A DNA stretch of 34,788 bases from JBOGIF01 sp050742415. GTDB lineage: Bacteria; Actinomycetota; Acidimicrobiia; Acidimicrobiales; AC-14. Each line of letters starts with the position of its first letter. Position 1 is the stretch's first letter. Position numbers and translations under genes: made by a program. The notes below the pieces were generated by a model, which was given only the letters and a program-made list of their open reading frames with translations, was not told the DNA's origin and did no database searches. This document shows, piece by piece, positions 1 to 9,152 of the stretch. The stretch covers positions 1 to 34,788 of the forward strand of contig JBOGIF010000201.1 of the NCBI GenBank assembly GCA_050742415.1, written 5' to 3'.

Positions 1-367
1 CGTTGGGGAAGCGCTTGTCGATCTCCTCGATCCGGGCCTGGACGCCCTCGAACGGGGTGAGGTCGCGAATGGCGCCGGTGCCCAGGTCGACTGCATAGAT
101 CCTCCAGTTCTCGTCGCCGCCCTTGTCCTGCACGTAGAGCAGGTGGCGGCCGTCGTGGGCCCACGTGAAGGAGCGGATGCCACGGTCCCGGTCCCGGGTC
201 ACGGGCCGCGCCTCGCCGATCGACCCGACCGGGGCCACCCACACGTTGAGCACCCCCTCGTCCGGCGCGACCCAAGCCAGGCTGGCCCCGTCGGGGGAGA
301 TGCTCGGGCTCACTCTCTCGGGGTTGCCGAATAGGACCTGGCGGGGGACGAGGACGGCGTCGGTCAC
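1..367 (-). CDS. S9-type (prolyl oligopeptidase family) serine peptidase, N-terminal fragment
   Basis: About 122 residues are visible before the gene runs off the left edge. They read as the start of a beta-propeller: a PERVSPSISPDG blade motif, then AWVAPDEG, NVWV, a SFTWAHDGRHLLYVQDKGGDENW blade-like segment in short pieces, and YAVDLGTGAIRDLTPF. This is the N-terminal propeller of S9 peptidases (acylaminoacyl-peptidase/DPP-like), whose C-terminal alpha/beta-hydrolase domain would lie outside the window. The family hydrolyses short peptides or acyl-peptides in the cytoplasm. The start chosen is GTG (365-367), 11 bp after the rimM stop, so it is probably the last visible gene of the ffh-rpsP-khpA-rimM operon. 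The usual neighbour in this place is trmD. A TolB-like or WD40-like propeller is the alternative, because the catalytic domain cannot be seen. Confidence 0.8.
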   Translation of the reverse strand, partial: MTDAVLVPRQVLFGNPERVSPSISPDGASLAWVAPDEGVLNVWVAPVGSIGEARPVTRDRDRGIRSFTWAHDGRHLLYVQDKGGDENWRIYAVDLGTGAIRDLTPFEGVQARIEEIDKRFPN

Positions 368-378
368 GGGAATGGCTC

Positions 379-837
379 CTAGAGAAGGCCGGCGGGAGGG
401 TCGATCACGGTGCGCCCGCCACCGGACTCGGTCACGAACGTGAGCGGCACCAGACGGCCGTCGTCGAGCACCAGTAGGTCCGAAGCGGGGTTGGCCTCGA
501 CGGCGGCGACGGTGCCGAAGCGGGTGCCGGCGATATCGAAGACCTCGGACCCGACCAGCTCGTGCACCCAGAGCGTGCCGAGCTCGGCCTCGTCCAGGGG
601 CTCGGCCGACAGGACCCGGCCCCGTAGCTCCTCGGCCTCCTCTCGGTCGCCGAAGCCGGCGAACGAGACGATCCAACGGCCCTGATGCGGCCGGGCCGCC
701 GTCACCACCAGTGCGTCACCGGAGGACACAAGCACCGACCCGGGCGCCAGGCGCTGCTCGGGACGGTTGCTGGTGAGCTCGACGATCACCTCGCCCCGAA
801 GACCGTGCGGTCGAGCCACCCGGCCGACCTCGAGCAT
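379..837 (-). CDS. rimM: Ribosome maturation factor RimM
   Basis: The 152-aa protein starts with the family hallmark VGRVARPHGLRGEV (residues 4-17). It then has the N-terminal RimM beta-barrel (to about residue 80) and the C-terminal PRC-barrel-like part, with the segment LWVHELVGSEVFD and the loop VLDDGRLVPLTFV. RimM binds ribosomal protein S19 and assists assembly of the 30S head. Length is close to the usual 160-180. The gene lies 16 bp after khpA and 11 bp before the S9 peptidase, in the ffh-rpsP-khpA-rimM order found in many bacteria, so cotranscription is likely. The start is ATG. Confidence 0.96.
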   Translation of the reverse strand: MLEVGRVARPHGLRGEVIVELTSNRPEQRLAPGSVLVSSGDALVVTAARPHQGRWIVSFAGFGDREEAEELRGRVLSAEPLDEAELGTLWVHELVGSEVFDIAGTRFGTVAAVEANPASDLLVLDDGRLVPLTFVTESGGGRTVIDPPAGLL

Positions 838-853
838 GCTCGGAAGCGCCCTT

Positions 854-1201
854 CTAGTCGACGATGTCGACAGAGGCGTCGATGCCCTCCCGCGCGCCAG
901 CGGCCCGGATCACCGTCCGGAGGGCCTGCGCCACCCGACCCCGGCGGCCGATGACCCGGCCCATGTCGCCCGGAGCCACGTTCAGCTGCAACAGGACCGA
1001 TCCCCGGCGTTCCTGGACCTCCACGGAGACGGCGTCGGGCTCGTCCACCATCGAACGGGCCACATACTCCAACACGCGCCGCGGGATGGCTCCCGCCACC
1101 CGGTTGGCGTCGTCGACCTCGTCGTCGTCGAGGTCTTCGTCGGTCTCGTCGTCGGTCGCGTCGTCGGTCTCGGGTTCCAGCTCGGGGTCGACGTCGGTCA
1201 C
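854..1201 (-). CDS. khpA: KhpA-type KH-domain RNA-binding protein
   Basis: The 115-aa product has an N-terminal tail of about 32 residues made almost only of D, E, T and P, followed by one type II KH domain. The GxxG loop lies in VIGRRGRV (G85-G88), and the domain runs from VLEYVARSMVDEP to EGIDASVDIVD. KhpA proteins bind RNA, often with KhpB, and affect cell division and gene regulation in Firmicutes. I chose the GTG at 1199-1201 because it overlaps the rpsP stop as GTGA and leaves the acidic tail as the N terminus. An upstream in-frame ATG would run 90 bp into rpsP. The acidic extension is longer than in the usual ~75-aa KhpA. Confidence 0.93.
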   Translation of the reverse strand: MTDVDPELEPETDDATDDETDEDLDDDEVDDANRVAGAIPRRVLEYVARSMVDEPDAVSVEVQERRGSVLLQLNVAPGDMGRVIGRRGRVAQALRTVIRAAGAREGIDASVDIVD

Positions 1202-1464
1202 GGCTTGGAGGCGGTGAAGTCGTCCCAGGCGCCGGAGATCTTCAGGAGCTTGGCCACCGGCTCGGAAGGCTGGGCGCCCTTGCGGAGCCACCCCACCGCC
1301 TTCTCGTTGTCGATCTGCACGAGCGAGGGCTCGGCGCGAGGGTCGTAGGTGCCGATCGACTCGATGAACCGACCGTCGCGCGGCGACCGGGCGTCGGCCA
1401 CCACCAGTCGGTAGGTCGGGTGCTTCTTCTTGCCCATCCGCATGAGGCGGAGCTTCACTGACAT
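1198..1464 (-). CDS. rpsP: 30S ribosomal protein S16
   Basis: The 88-aa protein begins SVKLRLMRMGKKKHPTYRLVV in the typical S16 way (KxHPxYRLVVADARSPRDG) and continues with FIESIGTYDP and a central LVQIDNEKAVGWLRKGAQPS helix. S16 binds 16S rRNA early in assembly of the 30S 5-prime domain. Length and motifs match the family. The gene is 16 bp downstream of ffh and overlaps khpA by four bases, so the three are very likely one transcript. The start is ATG. Confidence 0.98.
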   Translation of the reverse strand: MSVKLRLMRMGKKKHPTYRLVVADARSPRDGRFIESIGTYDPRAEPSLVQIDNEKAVGWLRKGAQPSEPVAKLLKISGAWDDFTASKP

Positions 1465-1480
1465 GTCGAGAACTCTCCCA

Positions 1481-2803
<1,323 letters not shown>

Positions 2804-2852
2804 CGGCCCTGCAACGGTAGTAGGTGTTACTGGGTCGGCTGGCCTACTCCGG

Positions 2853-2886
2853 CGTACGTTATCCTAGGAAGGACTAGTACGTACGT
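2853..2886 (+). promoter_or_regulatory. Palindrome-rich candidate promoter/operator of the toxin-antitoxin pair
   Basis: Within 34 bp there are four perfect palindromes: CGTACG (2853-2858), CCTAGG (2863-2868), ACTAGT (2873-2878) and ACGTACGT (2879-2886). The outer two also pair with each other as an inverted repeat (GTACGT with ACGTAC). A -10-like TATCCT lies at 2860-2865. A strong GAAGGAGG ribosome-binding site follows at 2887-2894, four bases before the antitoxin GTG. VapBC-type antitoxins usually repress their own promoter by binding such repeats. Function is inferred from the layout only. Confidence 0.55.
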
Positions 2887-2898
2887 GAAGGAGGCCCC

Positions 2899-3132
2899 GT
2901 GGCCGTCACCGCTTCGCAGCTCCGGCAGAACATCTACAAGCTTCTCGACGAGGTGCTCGAGACCGGCATCCCCTTGGAGATCGAGCGCAAGGGCCGCAAG
3001 CTGCGGGTGGTACCGGAGAAGCCGCGCTCCAAGTTCGACCGGATCGTTGGGAACCCGGGGTTCATCATCGGCGACCCCGACGAGCTGATCCACATGGACT
3101 GGTCCGAGTACTGGGACCCGAGCCCGCTCTGA
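2899..3132 (+). CDS. Phd/YefM-like antitoxin of a type II toxin-antitoxin pair
   Basis: The 77-aa protein begins AVTASQLRQNIYKLLDEVLE, then GIPLEIERKGRKLRVVP. This matches the N-terminal Phd/YefM DNA-binding fold (T-A-S-x-L-R-x-N, then a G-I/P-L-x-I-x-R-x-G strand). The C-terminal half (FDRIVGNPGFIIGDPDELIH, ending in EYWDPSPL) is acidic and aromatic, as expected of a toxin-wrapping tail. The start is GTG behind GAAGGAGG. The PIN-domain toxin gene follows 8 bp later. The pair faces against ftsY and ffh and looks like an insertion into the SRP cluster. Family assignment is by motif only; another small antitoxin class remains possible. Confidence 0.8.
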   Translation: MAVTASQLRQNIYKLLDEVLETGIPLEIERKGRKLRVVPEKPRSKFDRIVGNPGFIIGDPDELIHMDWSEYWDPSPL

Positions 3133-3140
3133 CCGGGCAC

Positions 3141-3518
3141 ATGATCCATCTGGACACGCATGTCCTGGTGTGGTTGTTCGGACAGCAATTCGATCGGGTT
3201 CCTGCAGCGGTCAGGCGACGGATCGAATCGGAGCCGGTTGCCATCTCTCCCATGGTGACGCTGGAGCTCCGATACCTGTTCGAGGTCAAAAAGGTTTCGG
3301 GACCGCCCCAGGATGTCCTCGACGACCTGGGCACATCTATCGAGCTCGCGATCTCCGACGCACCGTTCCCTAGGGTCGTCGCCGCCGCACTGGATCTCGA
3401 CTGGACACGGGATGTGTTCGATCGGCTGATCTGCGGCCAGGCCATCGCCGACGACGCCGCCTTGATCACCGCCGACCGACGAATTCGGGACCACTTCTCT
3501 CAAGCCGCCTGGGACTAG
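3141..3518 (+). CDS. PIN-domain ribonuclease toxin (VapC-like)
   Basis: This 125-aa protein has the PIN fold signature. D5 lies in MIHLDTHVLVWL, E42 in the helix TLELRYL, D91/D94 in RDVFDRLICGQA, and D112 in LITADRRI. These four acidic positions bind Mg2+ or Mn2+ in VapC RNases, which cleave tRNA or rRNA when freed from the antitoxin. Nothing is missing, so the toxin looks intact. The ATG lies 8 bp after the antitoxin stop, in the expected antitoxin-first order. Its stop at 3516-3518 lies 1 bp from the convergent ftsY stop, leaving no room for a terminator between them. Confidence 0.9.
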   Translation: MIHLDTHVLVWLFGQQFDRVPAAVRRRIESEPVAISPMVTLELRYLFEVKKVSGPPQDVLDDLGTSIELAISDAPFPRVVAAALDLDWTRDVFDRLICGQAIADDAALITADRRIRDHFSQAAWD

Positions 3519-3519
3519 A

Positions 3520-4740
3520 TCAGGAGAAGAGGGCCTCCACGAACTCGTCGGGGTCGAAGGCGATGAGGTCGTCGGCCGTCTCGCCCAGGCCCACGAGCTT
3601 GATCGGGATGCCGAGGTCGTTCTGGATGGCGAGGACGATCCCGCCCTTGGCCGTGCCGTCGAGCTTGGTGAGCACCACGCCGGTGACGTCGACGGCCTCG
3701 GTGAACTGGCGGGCCTGGACCAACCCGTTCTGCCCGGTGGTGGCATCGATCACCAGCAGCACCTCGGTCACCTGACCGGGAGGCTTGCCCGCCACTCGCC
3801 GGACCTTCTTCAGCTCCTCCATGAGGTTGACCTTGGTGTGCAGGCGTCCAGCAGTGTCGGCAAGGACGAGGTCGACCTGGCGCGCCGCAGCCCGCTCCAC
3901 CGCGTCGAACACGACCGACCCGGGGTCACCACCCTCGGCGCCACGGACCAGCTGGGCGCCCACCCGCTTGGACCACAGCTCCAACTGCTCGGCAGCGGCC
4001 GCCCGGAAGGTGTCGCCGGCGGCCATGACGACGGTCCGCCCCTCGGCCACCTGACGGTGGCCGACCTTGCCGATCGTGGTGGTCTTGCCGACGCCGTTGA
4101 CGCCCACGAACAGCCAGACGTTGGGCCCGCCCGGCTCCAGGCGCAACCCCCGGTCGGCGCTGGCCAGGCTCTTCTTGAGGCCGTCCTTCAGCGCTTCCAC
4201 CAGCGCGGTCGGAGACGTGATGCCCTCGGCCTTGACCTGGGCGCGGAGCTGGTCGAGCAGCGCGGTGGTGGCGGTCACCCCGACGTCGGCGCGGATCAGC
4301 GCCTCCTCGAGCTCCTCCCAGGTCTCCTCGTCGATGCGGCCCCGGGAGCGGACCGAGCCGAGGTAGCCCGACAGGAGGCTGCGGGCTTTACCCAGCCGGT
4401 CCCGAAAGCGCGGTGGCGGGACCGGCTCCTCCGGCGCAGGGGCGGGGGCCTCGGGTGCGGGCTCTGCCTCAGGCTCAGCTTCGGCCTCGGCTTCTGCCGC
4501 AGCTTCGGCCCTGGACTGTGCCAGGAGGGCCTCGGCTTCGGCCACCACCTCGGCGGCCTGACGGTCGAGCTCGGCCTCCGGCGGGATCTCGCGGCGCTTG
4601 GGTGGCGCCGTCGGAGGCGGAAAGGGTGACGCCGGCGGTGGCTCCAGGTCGGCACCCGGCCTGGGGGGGCGGGCGGCGATGAATGCGGCGATGATGCCCG
4701 TAACCACCAAGAACGCGAGCAACCCCAGCACAATCTCCAT
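3520..4740 (-). CDS. ftsY: SRP receptor FtsY
   Basis: The 406-aa protein has an N-terminal membrane segment (about residues 3-23, VLGLLAFLVVTGIIAAFIAA). Next is a roughly 85-residue Pro/Ala/Glu-rich linker with an EAEAEAEPEAEP stretch, followed by the NG GTPase domain from about residue 115. The P-loop GVNGVGKT is at 213-220, and DTAGRLHTKVNLMEEL and LTKLDGTAKGG are further on. FtsY receives Ffh-ribosome complexes at the membrane. A true N-terminal membrane helix is typical of actinobacterial FtsY, in place of the peripheral A domain of E. coli. The gene lies 44 bp downstream of smc. Confidence 0.97.
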   Translation of the reverse strand: MEIVLGLLAFLVVTGIIAAFIAARPPRPGADLEPPPASPFPPPTAPPKRREIPPEAELDRQAAEVVAEAEALLAQSRAEAAAEAEAEAEPEAEPAPEAPAPAPEEPVPPPRFRDRLGKARSLLSGYLGSVRSRGRIDEETWEELEEALIRADVGVTATTALLDQLRAQVKAEGITSPTALVEALKDGLKKSLASADRGLRLEPGGPNVWLFVGVNGVGKTTTIGKVGHRQVAEGRTVVMAAGDTFRAAAAEQLELWSKRVGAQLVRGAEGGDPGSVVFDAVERAAARQVDLVLADTAGRLHTKVNLMEELKKVRRVAGKPPGQVTEVLLVIDATTGQNGLVQARQFTEAVDVTGVVLTKLDGTAKGGIVLAIQNDLGIPIKLVGLGETADDLIAFDPDEFVEALFS

Positions 4741-4784
4741 GGCGCCTCAGGGTAGGCGAGTGCGGCCGGTGCCCGACGCGGGCC

Positions 4785-7700
4785 TCAGGCCGGGGCCCTG
4801 GCCCTCTCCGACACCACCTTCGAAGACCCTCCGGCCTGCATGGTGACGCCGTAGAGGCAGTCGGCCGCCTCCATGGTGCGCTTCTGGTGGGTTACGACCA
4901 CTAGCTGGGCCTCGTCTCGGAACTCGTCGAGAAGTGCCAGGAACCGGTGCAGGTTGACGTCGTCGAGCGCGGCTTCGACCTCATCGAGCATGTAGAAGGG
5001 CGACGGCCGGCTCCGGAATACGGCGAAGAGGAAGGCCAGCGCCACCAGGGAACGCTCGCCCCCGGAGAGCAGCGACAGCCGCCGGACGTTCTTGCCGGCC
5101 GGGCGGGCCTCGAGCTCGATCCCGGCATCGAGCAGCCGGTCGCCCTCCGAGAGGCGGACGCGACCCTGGCCTCCCGGGAACAGGGTCTCGAACAGCCGCG
5201 AGAAGTGGTCGGTCACGTCCGCGAGGGCCGCCGCCAACAGCACGGTCATCTCCTCCTCGATCCCTCGGATGACCTTGGCCAGCTGGCGCCGCGTGGTCTT
5301 GACGTCGTCGAGCTGCGCGGTGAGGAAGACGTGGCGCTCCTGGAGGGCCGTCAGCTCCTCGAGCGCGAGGGGGTTGACCGGCCCGAGCAGGCGCAGCTCG
5401 CGCTCCAGCTCCCGGCGGCGGGACGGGGCGCTCGACCCCGCCGGCAACGACGGGCACTCGGCGGACAGGGCGGCATCGGGCTCGCAGTCGAGCTCGCGCC
5501 TCAGGACCTCGGTGGCCGCTTCGATGCGCATCCGGGCCTCGGCCTCGTCCAGCTCGGACCGTCGCCGGTGCTCGCGGGCCTCCTCCAGCCGGCGTTCCAG
5601 CCCCTGACGCCGACGACGAAGCTCATCGAGCTCCGACGCCGCCAGGCGGGTGGCCTCGGCCTGGCGGAGGGCCCGCTCCACCATGTCCTCAAGCGCACCC
5701 TCGAGCGAGGCCATCCGCTCGCCCAGGTAGCCCCGCAGCCTCGCGGTGCGAGCGACGAGCACGGCCAGCTGGCCCGACCGGGCCCGCGCCGCCTGCTCCT
5801 CGACATCGAGGCGGCGGCGGCGCTCGCCGACCTCCGTCAGGCGGCGGCTTACCGCCCTTCGGCGCTCCGCCAGCTCCGCCATCCGTACCTCGACCTCGGT
5901 TCGCGACCGCCGCAGTAGCTCCGCCCGCTCCGACAGCCGGGCGACCCGCTCCTGATGCTCGGCAACGGCACGGCGCGCCTGGGCGTCGGCCGCCTCCAGA
6001 CCCGGGAGGCTGGCCTCCAGCCCGGCCAGCCGGTGCATCTCCTGCTGCAGGCGCACCTCCAGGTGGTCCGAATGGGACCGGAGCCCCTCGACCTCAGCCG
6101 ACAGCTCCCGGCGCTCCGCCTCCATGCCTTGGGCCGCCGTGGCCGCCGCCCGCACACCGGACGCGGCCACATCGCGCTCCCGCACCAGCCGCTCGACAGC
6201 GGCGGCGGCCACGGCGGCGGCGTTACCAGCCGTGCGAGCCGCAGAGACGGCCTCGGCCTCGGCCCGCCGCGCTTCGGCCGCCTCCTCCTCGGCCGTCGTG
6301 AGGGCCAGCCGGGCCGCTTCGGGCCCGCGGCCACCGACCTGCCATCCCCGGGGCGAGAAGCAGTCGCCCGCACGGGAGACCACTACCAGCTGCGGGTTGG
6401 CGACAGCCAGGTCGAGCGCCTCCCGCCAGCCTCCGTCGACCACCACCGAACCAGCCAACAACCCGTCCAGAAGTGCGCCCACCGCCGGGTCGGCAGTGTG
6501 TACCAGCTCGCGCAACGGCCGGGCCGGGAGGTGGCCGGGCCGTGGGGGCGGCAGGTGCACGCCGAGGGCGAGAAGGGCAGGGCCGGTCGCCGTTGCGCCT
6601 TGCTCCTCGAGCAGCGAGCGCGCCCGGTCGGGGCGGTCGACCAGGACGGCACCAAGAGGCCCGGCCGCTGCCGCCTCCACCGCCGCCTCCCAGCCCGGCT
6701 CCACCTCGACCAGCCGTCCGAGCCGGCCCAGCACGCCGGTCCGGGCCGCTAGCGCGCCCAGGCTGTCGTCGTCGGCGCCTCTCTCCCGAACCGCCACGGC
6801 CAGGGCGTCCACCCGGGCCTCTCCCGCCCGACGGCGGTTCTCGGCGTGCCGGGCGGCGACTTCCAGCGATGCTGCCGAAGCGGCGGCGACGGCCTGCGCG
6901 ACCTCGGCGGCGGCGACCGCCTCGGCCCGGGCCGCGTGTCGGTGGGTCGCTTCCTCCAGCACCTGCGCACCGATCGCCTGGTCCTGGTCGAGCCGCGCCT
7001 GCCGTGGCCCGAACGCCTCGGCCCGCTCGCGCAGCCGTACCAGCTCGTGGCGGTTGCGATCCACACTGTCGCGCAGCGCTCCGAGCTCCCCGCGTGCCTC
7101 TGCCGCCTGGTTGAGCGCCGGCGGCGGGGCGGCCAGGCCGGCTCGCTCGGCCGCCGACAGCCCTTCGGCCCGCTCCAGCTCCTCACGCTGCGGCACCAGC
7201 GCGACCTCGGCGGCCTCGACGTCGGCCAGCTCGGTATCGAGCCGCTCTGCTTCCTCCTCGAGGACCGACCCGACCGCGCGGTCGGTGGCCATGTCGCGCT
7301 GGCGCTCCAGCGACCTCCCGCGCTCGGCTAGCACTGCCGACAGGCCCCTGGCCCGCTCCCGCAGTGCCTCCAGGCCCCCGACGAGGTGGCCGACGCTGTT
7401 GCGCTCCGAGCGCGCCAACCATGCCTCCGTGGCCGCGACAGCGGCGTCGCCGCGGGACAGCTCGGCCTTCAGGGACGACTCCTCGGCCACCTGGCGGGAC
7501 CCGAGCGCCGTGGCCGCGTCACACCTGGCGGCCAGGGCGCTCAGCTCACGTCCAGCCAGGAACAGCCGTAACGCCCGCATCTCGGCGGCCAGCTCTCCGT
7601 GGCGTCGCGCCGCCTCGGCCTGGCGCTCCAATGGGCGGATCTGGCGGCTCACCTCCCGGAGGAGATCGGTCGCCCTCACCAGGTTGGCCTCGGTGGCCTC

Positions 7701-8246
7701 GAGACGCCGCTCCGCCTTCTCCTTGCGGCGCCGGAACTTCAGGATGCCGGCCGCCTCCTCCACGATCAGGCGCCGCTCGGAGGGCCGGGCGTCGAGGATG
7801 GAGTCCAGGTTGCCCTGCGACACGATCACGTGCTGCTGGCGCCCGACACCCGTGTCCGACAGGAGCTCCTGCAGGTCGAGGAGCCGGCAGGGCGCGCCGT
7901 TGAGCGAGTACTCGCTCTCGCCTGAGGAGCGGAAGAGGGTGCGGGTGATGGTCAGCTCGCTGAACTGGATCGGCAGCAGCCCCGACGAGTTGTCGATGGT
8001 CAGGCTGACCTCGGCCCGGCCCAGGGCCGGCCGGCGGCCGGTCCCGGCGAAGATCACGTCGTCCATGCGGTTGGACCGCATGGTGCGGGGGCCCTGGGCA
8101 CCGAGGACCCAGGCCACCGCGTCGACGACGTTGGACTTGCCGCTGCCGTTGGGACCGACCACGGCGGTCAGCCCGGGCTCGAACTCGATGGTGGTGGGCT
8201 CGGCGAAGGACTTGAAGCCCTTCAGGGTGAGCGACCGCAGGAACAT
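4785..8246 (-). CDS. smc: Chromosome segregation ATPase SMC
   Basis: The 1153-aa protein starts MFLRSLTLKGFKSFAEPTTI, with Walker A GPNGSGKSN at 31-39. Two long coiled-coil arms rich in R, E, A and L flank a hinge near 500-650; the hinge ends with the glycine-rich turn PRGWQVGGRGPEA. The C-terminal head has the ABC signature LSLLSGGERSLVALAF and Walker B PFYMLDEVEAALDD. SMC with ScpAB loads near the origin and compacts and aligns chromosome arms. I chose the ATG at 8244-8246, because the longer reading adds ten residues before the conserved start. It lies in the rnc-mutM-smc-ftsY order and is 63 bp after mutM. Confidence 0.97.
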   Translation of the reverse strand: MFLRSLTLKGFKSFAEPTTIEFEPGLTAVVGPNGSGKSNVVDAVAWVLGAQGPRTMRSNRMDDVIFAGTGRRPALGRAEVSLTIDNSSGLLPIQFSELTITRTLFRSSGESEYSLNGAPCRLLDLQELLSDTGVGRQQHVIVSQGNLDSILDARPSERRLIVEEAAGILKFRRRKEKAERRLEATEANLVRATDLLREVSRQIRPLERQAEAARRHGELAAEMRALRLFLAGRELSALAARCDAATALGSRQVAEESSLKAELSRGDAAVAATEAWLARSERNSVGHLVGGLEALRERARGLSAVLAERGRSLERQRDMATDRAVGSVLEEEAERLDTELADVEAAEVALVPQREELERAEGLSAAERAGLAAPPPALNQAAEARGELGALRDSVDRNRHELVRLRERAEAFGPRQARLDQDQAIGAQVLEEATHRHAARAEAVAAAEVAQAVAAASAASLEVAARHAENRRRAGEARVDALAVAVRERGADDDSLGALAARTGVLGRLGRLVEVEPGWEAAVEAAAAGPLGAVLVDRPDRARSLLEEQGATATGPALLALGVHLPPPRPGHLPARPLRELVHTADPAVGALLDGLLAGSVVVDGGWREALDLAVANPQLVVVSRAGDCFSPRGWQVGGRGPEAARLALTTAEEEAAEARRAEAEAVSAARTAGNAAAVAAAAVERLVRERDVAASGVRAAATAAQGMEAERRELSAEVEGLRSHSDHLEVRLQQEMHRLAGLEASLPGLEAADAQARRAVAEHQERVARLSERAELLRRSRTEVEVRMAELAERRRAVSRRLTEVGERRRRLDVEEQAARARSGQLAVLVARTARLRGYLGERMASLEGALEDMVERALRQAEATRLAASELDELRRRRQGLERRLEEAREHRRRSELDEAEARMRIEAATEVLRRELDCEPDAALSAECPSLPAGSSAPSRRRELERELRLLGPVNPLALEELTALQERHVFLTAQLDDVKTTRRQLAKVIRGIEEEMTVLLAAALADVTDHFSRLFETLFPGGQGRVRLSEGDRLLDAGIELEARPAGKNVRRLSLLSGGERSLVALAFLFAVFRSRPSPFYMLDEVEAALDDVNLHRFLALLDEFRDEAQLVVVTHQKRTMEAADCLYGVTMQAGGSSKVVSERARAPA

Positions 8247-8309
8247 GCCGCCCCGAACGCTAGCGGCGCCTCCCACCCCGACCGCGGACCCCGGACGGTC
8301 GCTAAGGAG

Positions 8310-9152
8310 TCAGACCTGGCACTGCGGGCACAGGAAGGTGGAGCGGCCCGCGAACTTCTGGCGGACAACCGTGCTGCGGCACCGACGGCAGGCCTGGCCC
8401 TCCCGGTCGTACACCTTGTGCTGTGTCTGGTACTCGCCCATGACGCCGAAGAGATCGCGGTACTGCTCGTCGCCGAGAGACGAGCCCCGGTGCTTGATCG
8501 CATCCTGGAGAACCTCGACCATTGCCCGGTACAGCCGGCGAACCTCCTGCGACGAAAGGCTCTCCGAACCCCGGTCGTACCGCAGACCGGCGCCCCAGAG
8601 GATCTCGTCGCTGTAGATGGTGCCGATCCCGGCCACGAACCGCTGGTCCATGAGCAGGGTCTTGAGCTTGGTCTTGCGCGACGTGAGGGACTCGCCGAAA
8701 CGGGTCCAGGAGATCATGTCGTCGACCGGGTCGAAGCCGAGATGGGCCAGCTCGGGCACAGCGTCGGCCAGGTCGCCCGGCGCCGTGACGAACATCTCGC
8801 CGAAGGTCCGGGGGTCGACGAATCGCAGCTCGCCTCCCTGGGTGAAGGTGATCACCACATGGGTGTGCTTCGGCACCGGGTCTCTCGCCGCGCCCTTGGA
8901 CCGCAGCAGCTGGCCGCTCATCCCGAGGTGCACGACCAGCACGTCGCCGGTCTCGAGCCGGATCACCAGGTACTTGCCCTTTCGCTCGACCCCGGCGATC
9001 TTGAACCCCTCGAGCTTGGAGGCGAAATGCTTCTTGTTCGGGTGCCGCCGCACCGACCTCATCCCGGTGACCTCGACCGCCTTGATCCTGCGGCCCACGA
9101 CCTCCTTCTCGAGGTCGCGCTTGATCGTCTCCACCTCGGGCAGCTCAGGCAT
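8310..9152 (-). CDS. mutM: Formamidopyrimidine-DNA glycosylase (Fpg/MutM)
   Basis: The 280-aa enzyme starts MPELPEVETI, giving the catalytic proline (P2 before Met removal) and E3. K60 in RKGKYLVI matches the conserved beta-hairpin lysine. The motifs LGMSGQLL, FVDPRTFGEMF and MDQRFVAGIGTIYSDEILW follow. At the C terminus a CRRC...CPQC zinc finger carries the GRST arginine. Fpg excises oxidised purines (8-oxoguanine, formamidopyrimidine) and nicks the abasic site. The ATG at 9150-9152 overlaps the end of rnc by 8 bp, so it is probably translationally coupled. Longer readings upstream fall into the rnc frame and are not supported. Confidence 0.96.
   Translation of the reverse strand: MPELPEVETIKRDLEKEVVGRRIKAVEVTGMRSVRRHPNKKHFASKLEGFKIAGVERKGKYLVIRLETGDVLVVHLGMSGQLLRSKGAARDPVPKHTHVVITFTQGGELRFVDPRTFGEMFVTAPGDLADAVPELAHLGFDPVDDMISWTRFGESLTSRKTKLKTLLMDQRFVAGIGTIYSDEILWGAGLRYDRGSESLSSQEVRRLYRAMVEVLQDAIKHRGSSLGDEQYRDLFGVMGEYQTQHKVYDREGQACRRCRSTVVRQKFAGRSTFLCPQCQV

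Noticed and set aside
6124..8616. Very long plus-strand open frame (830 codons) opposite smc
   Set aside because: It is a shadow of the GC-rich smc gene: composition is Ser/Arg/Ala-rich with no domain pattern, and the minus strand has all SMC motifs.
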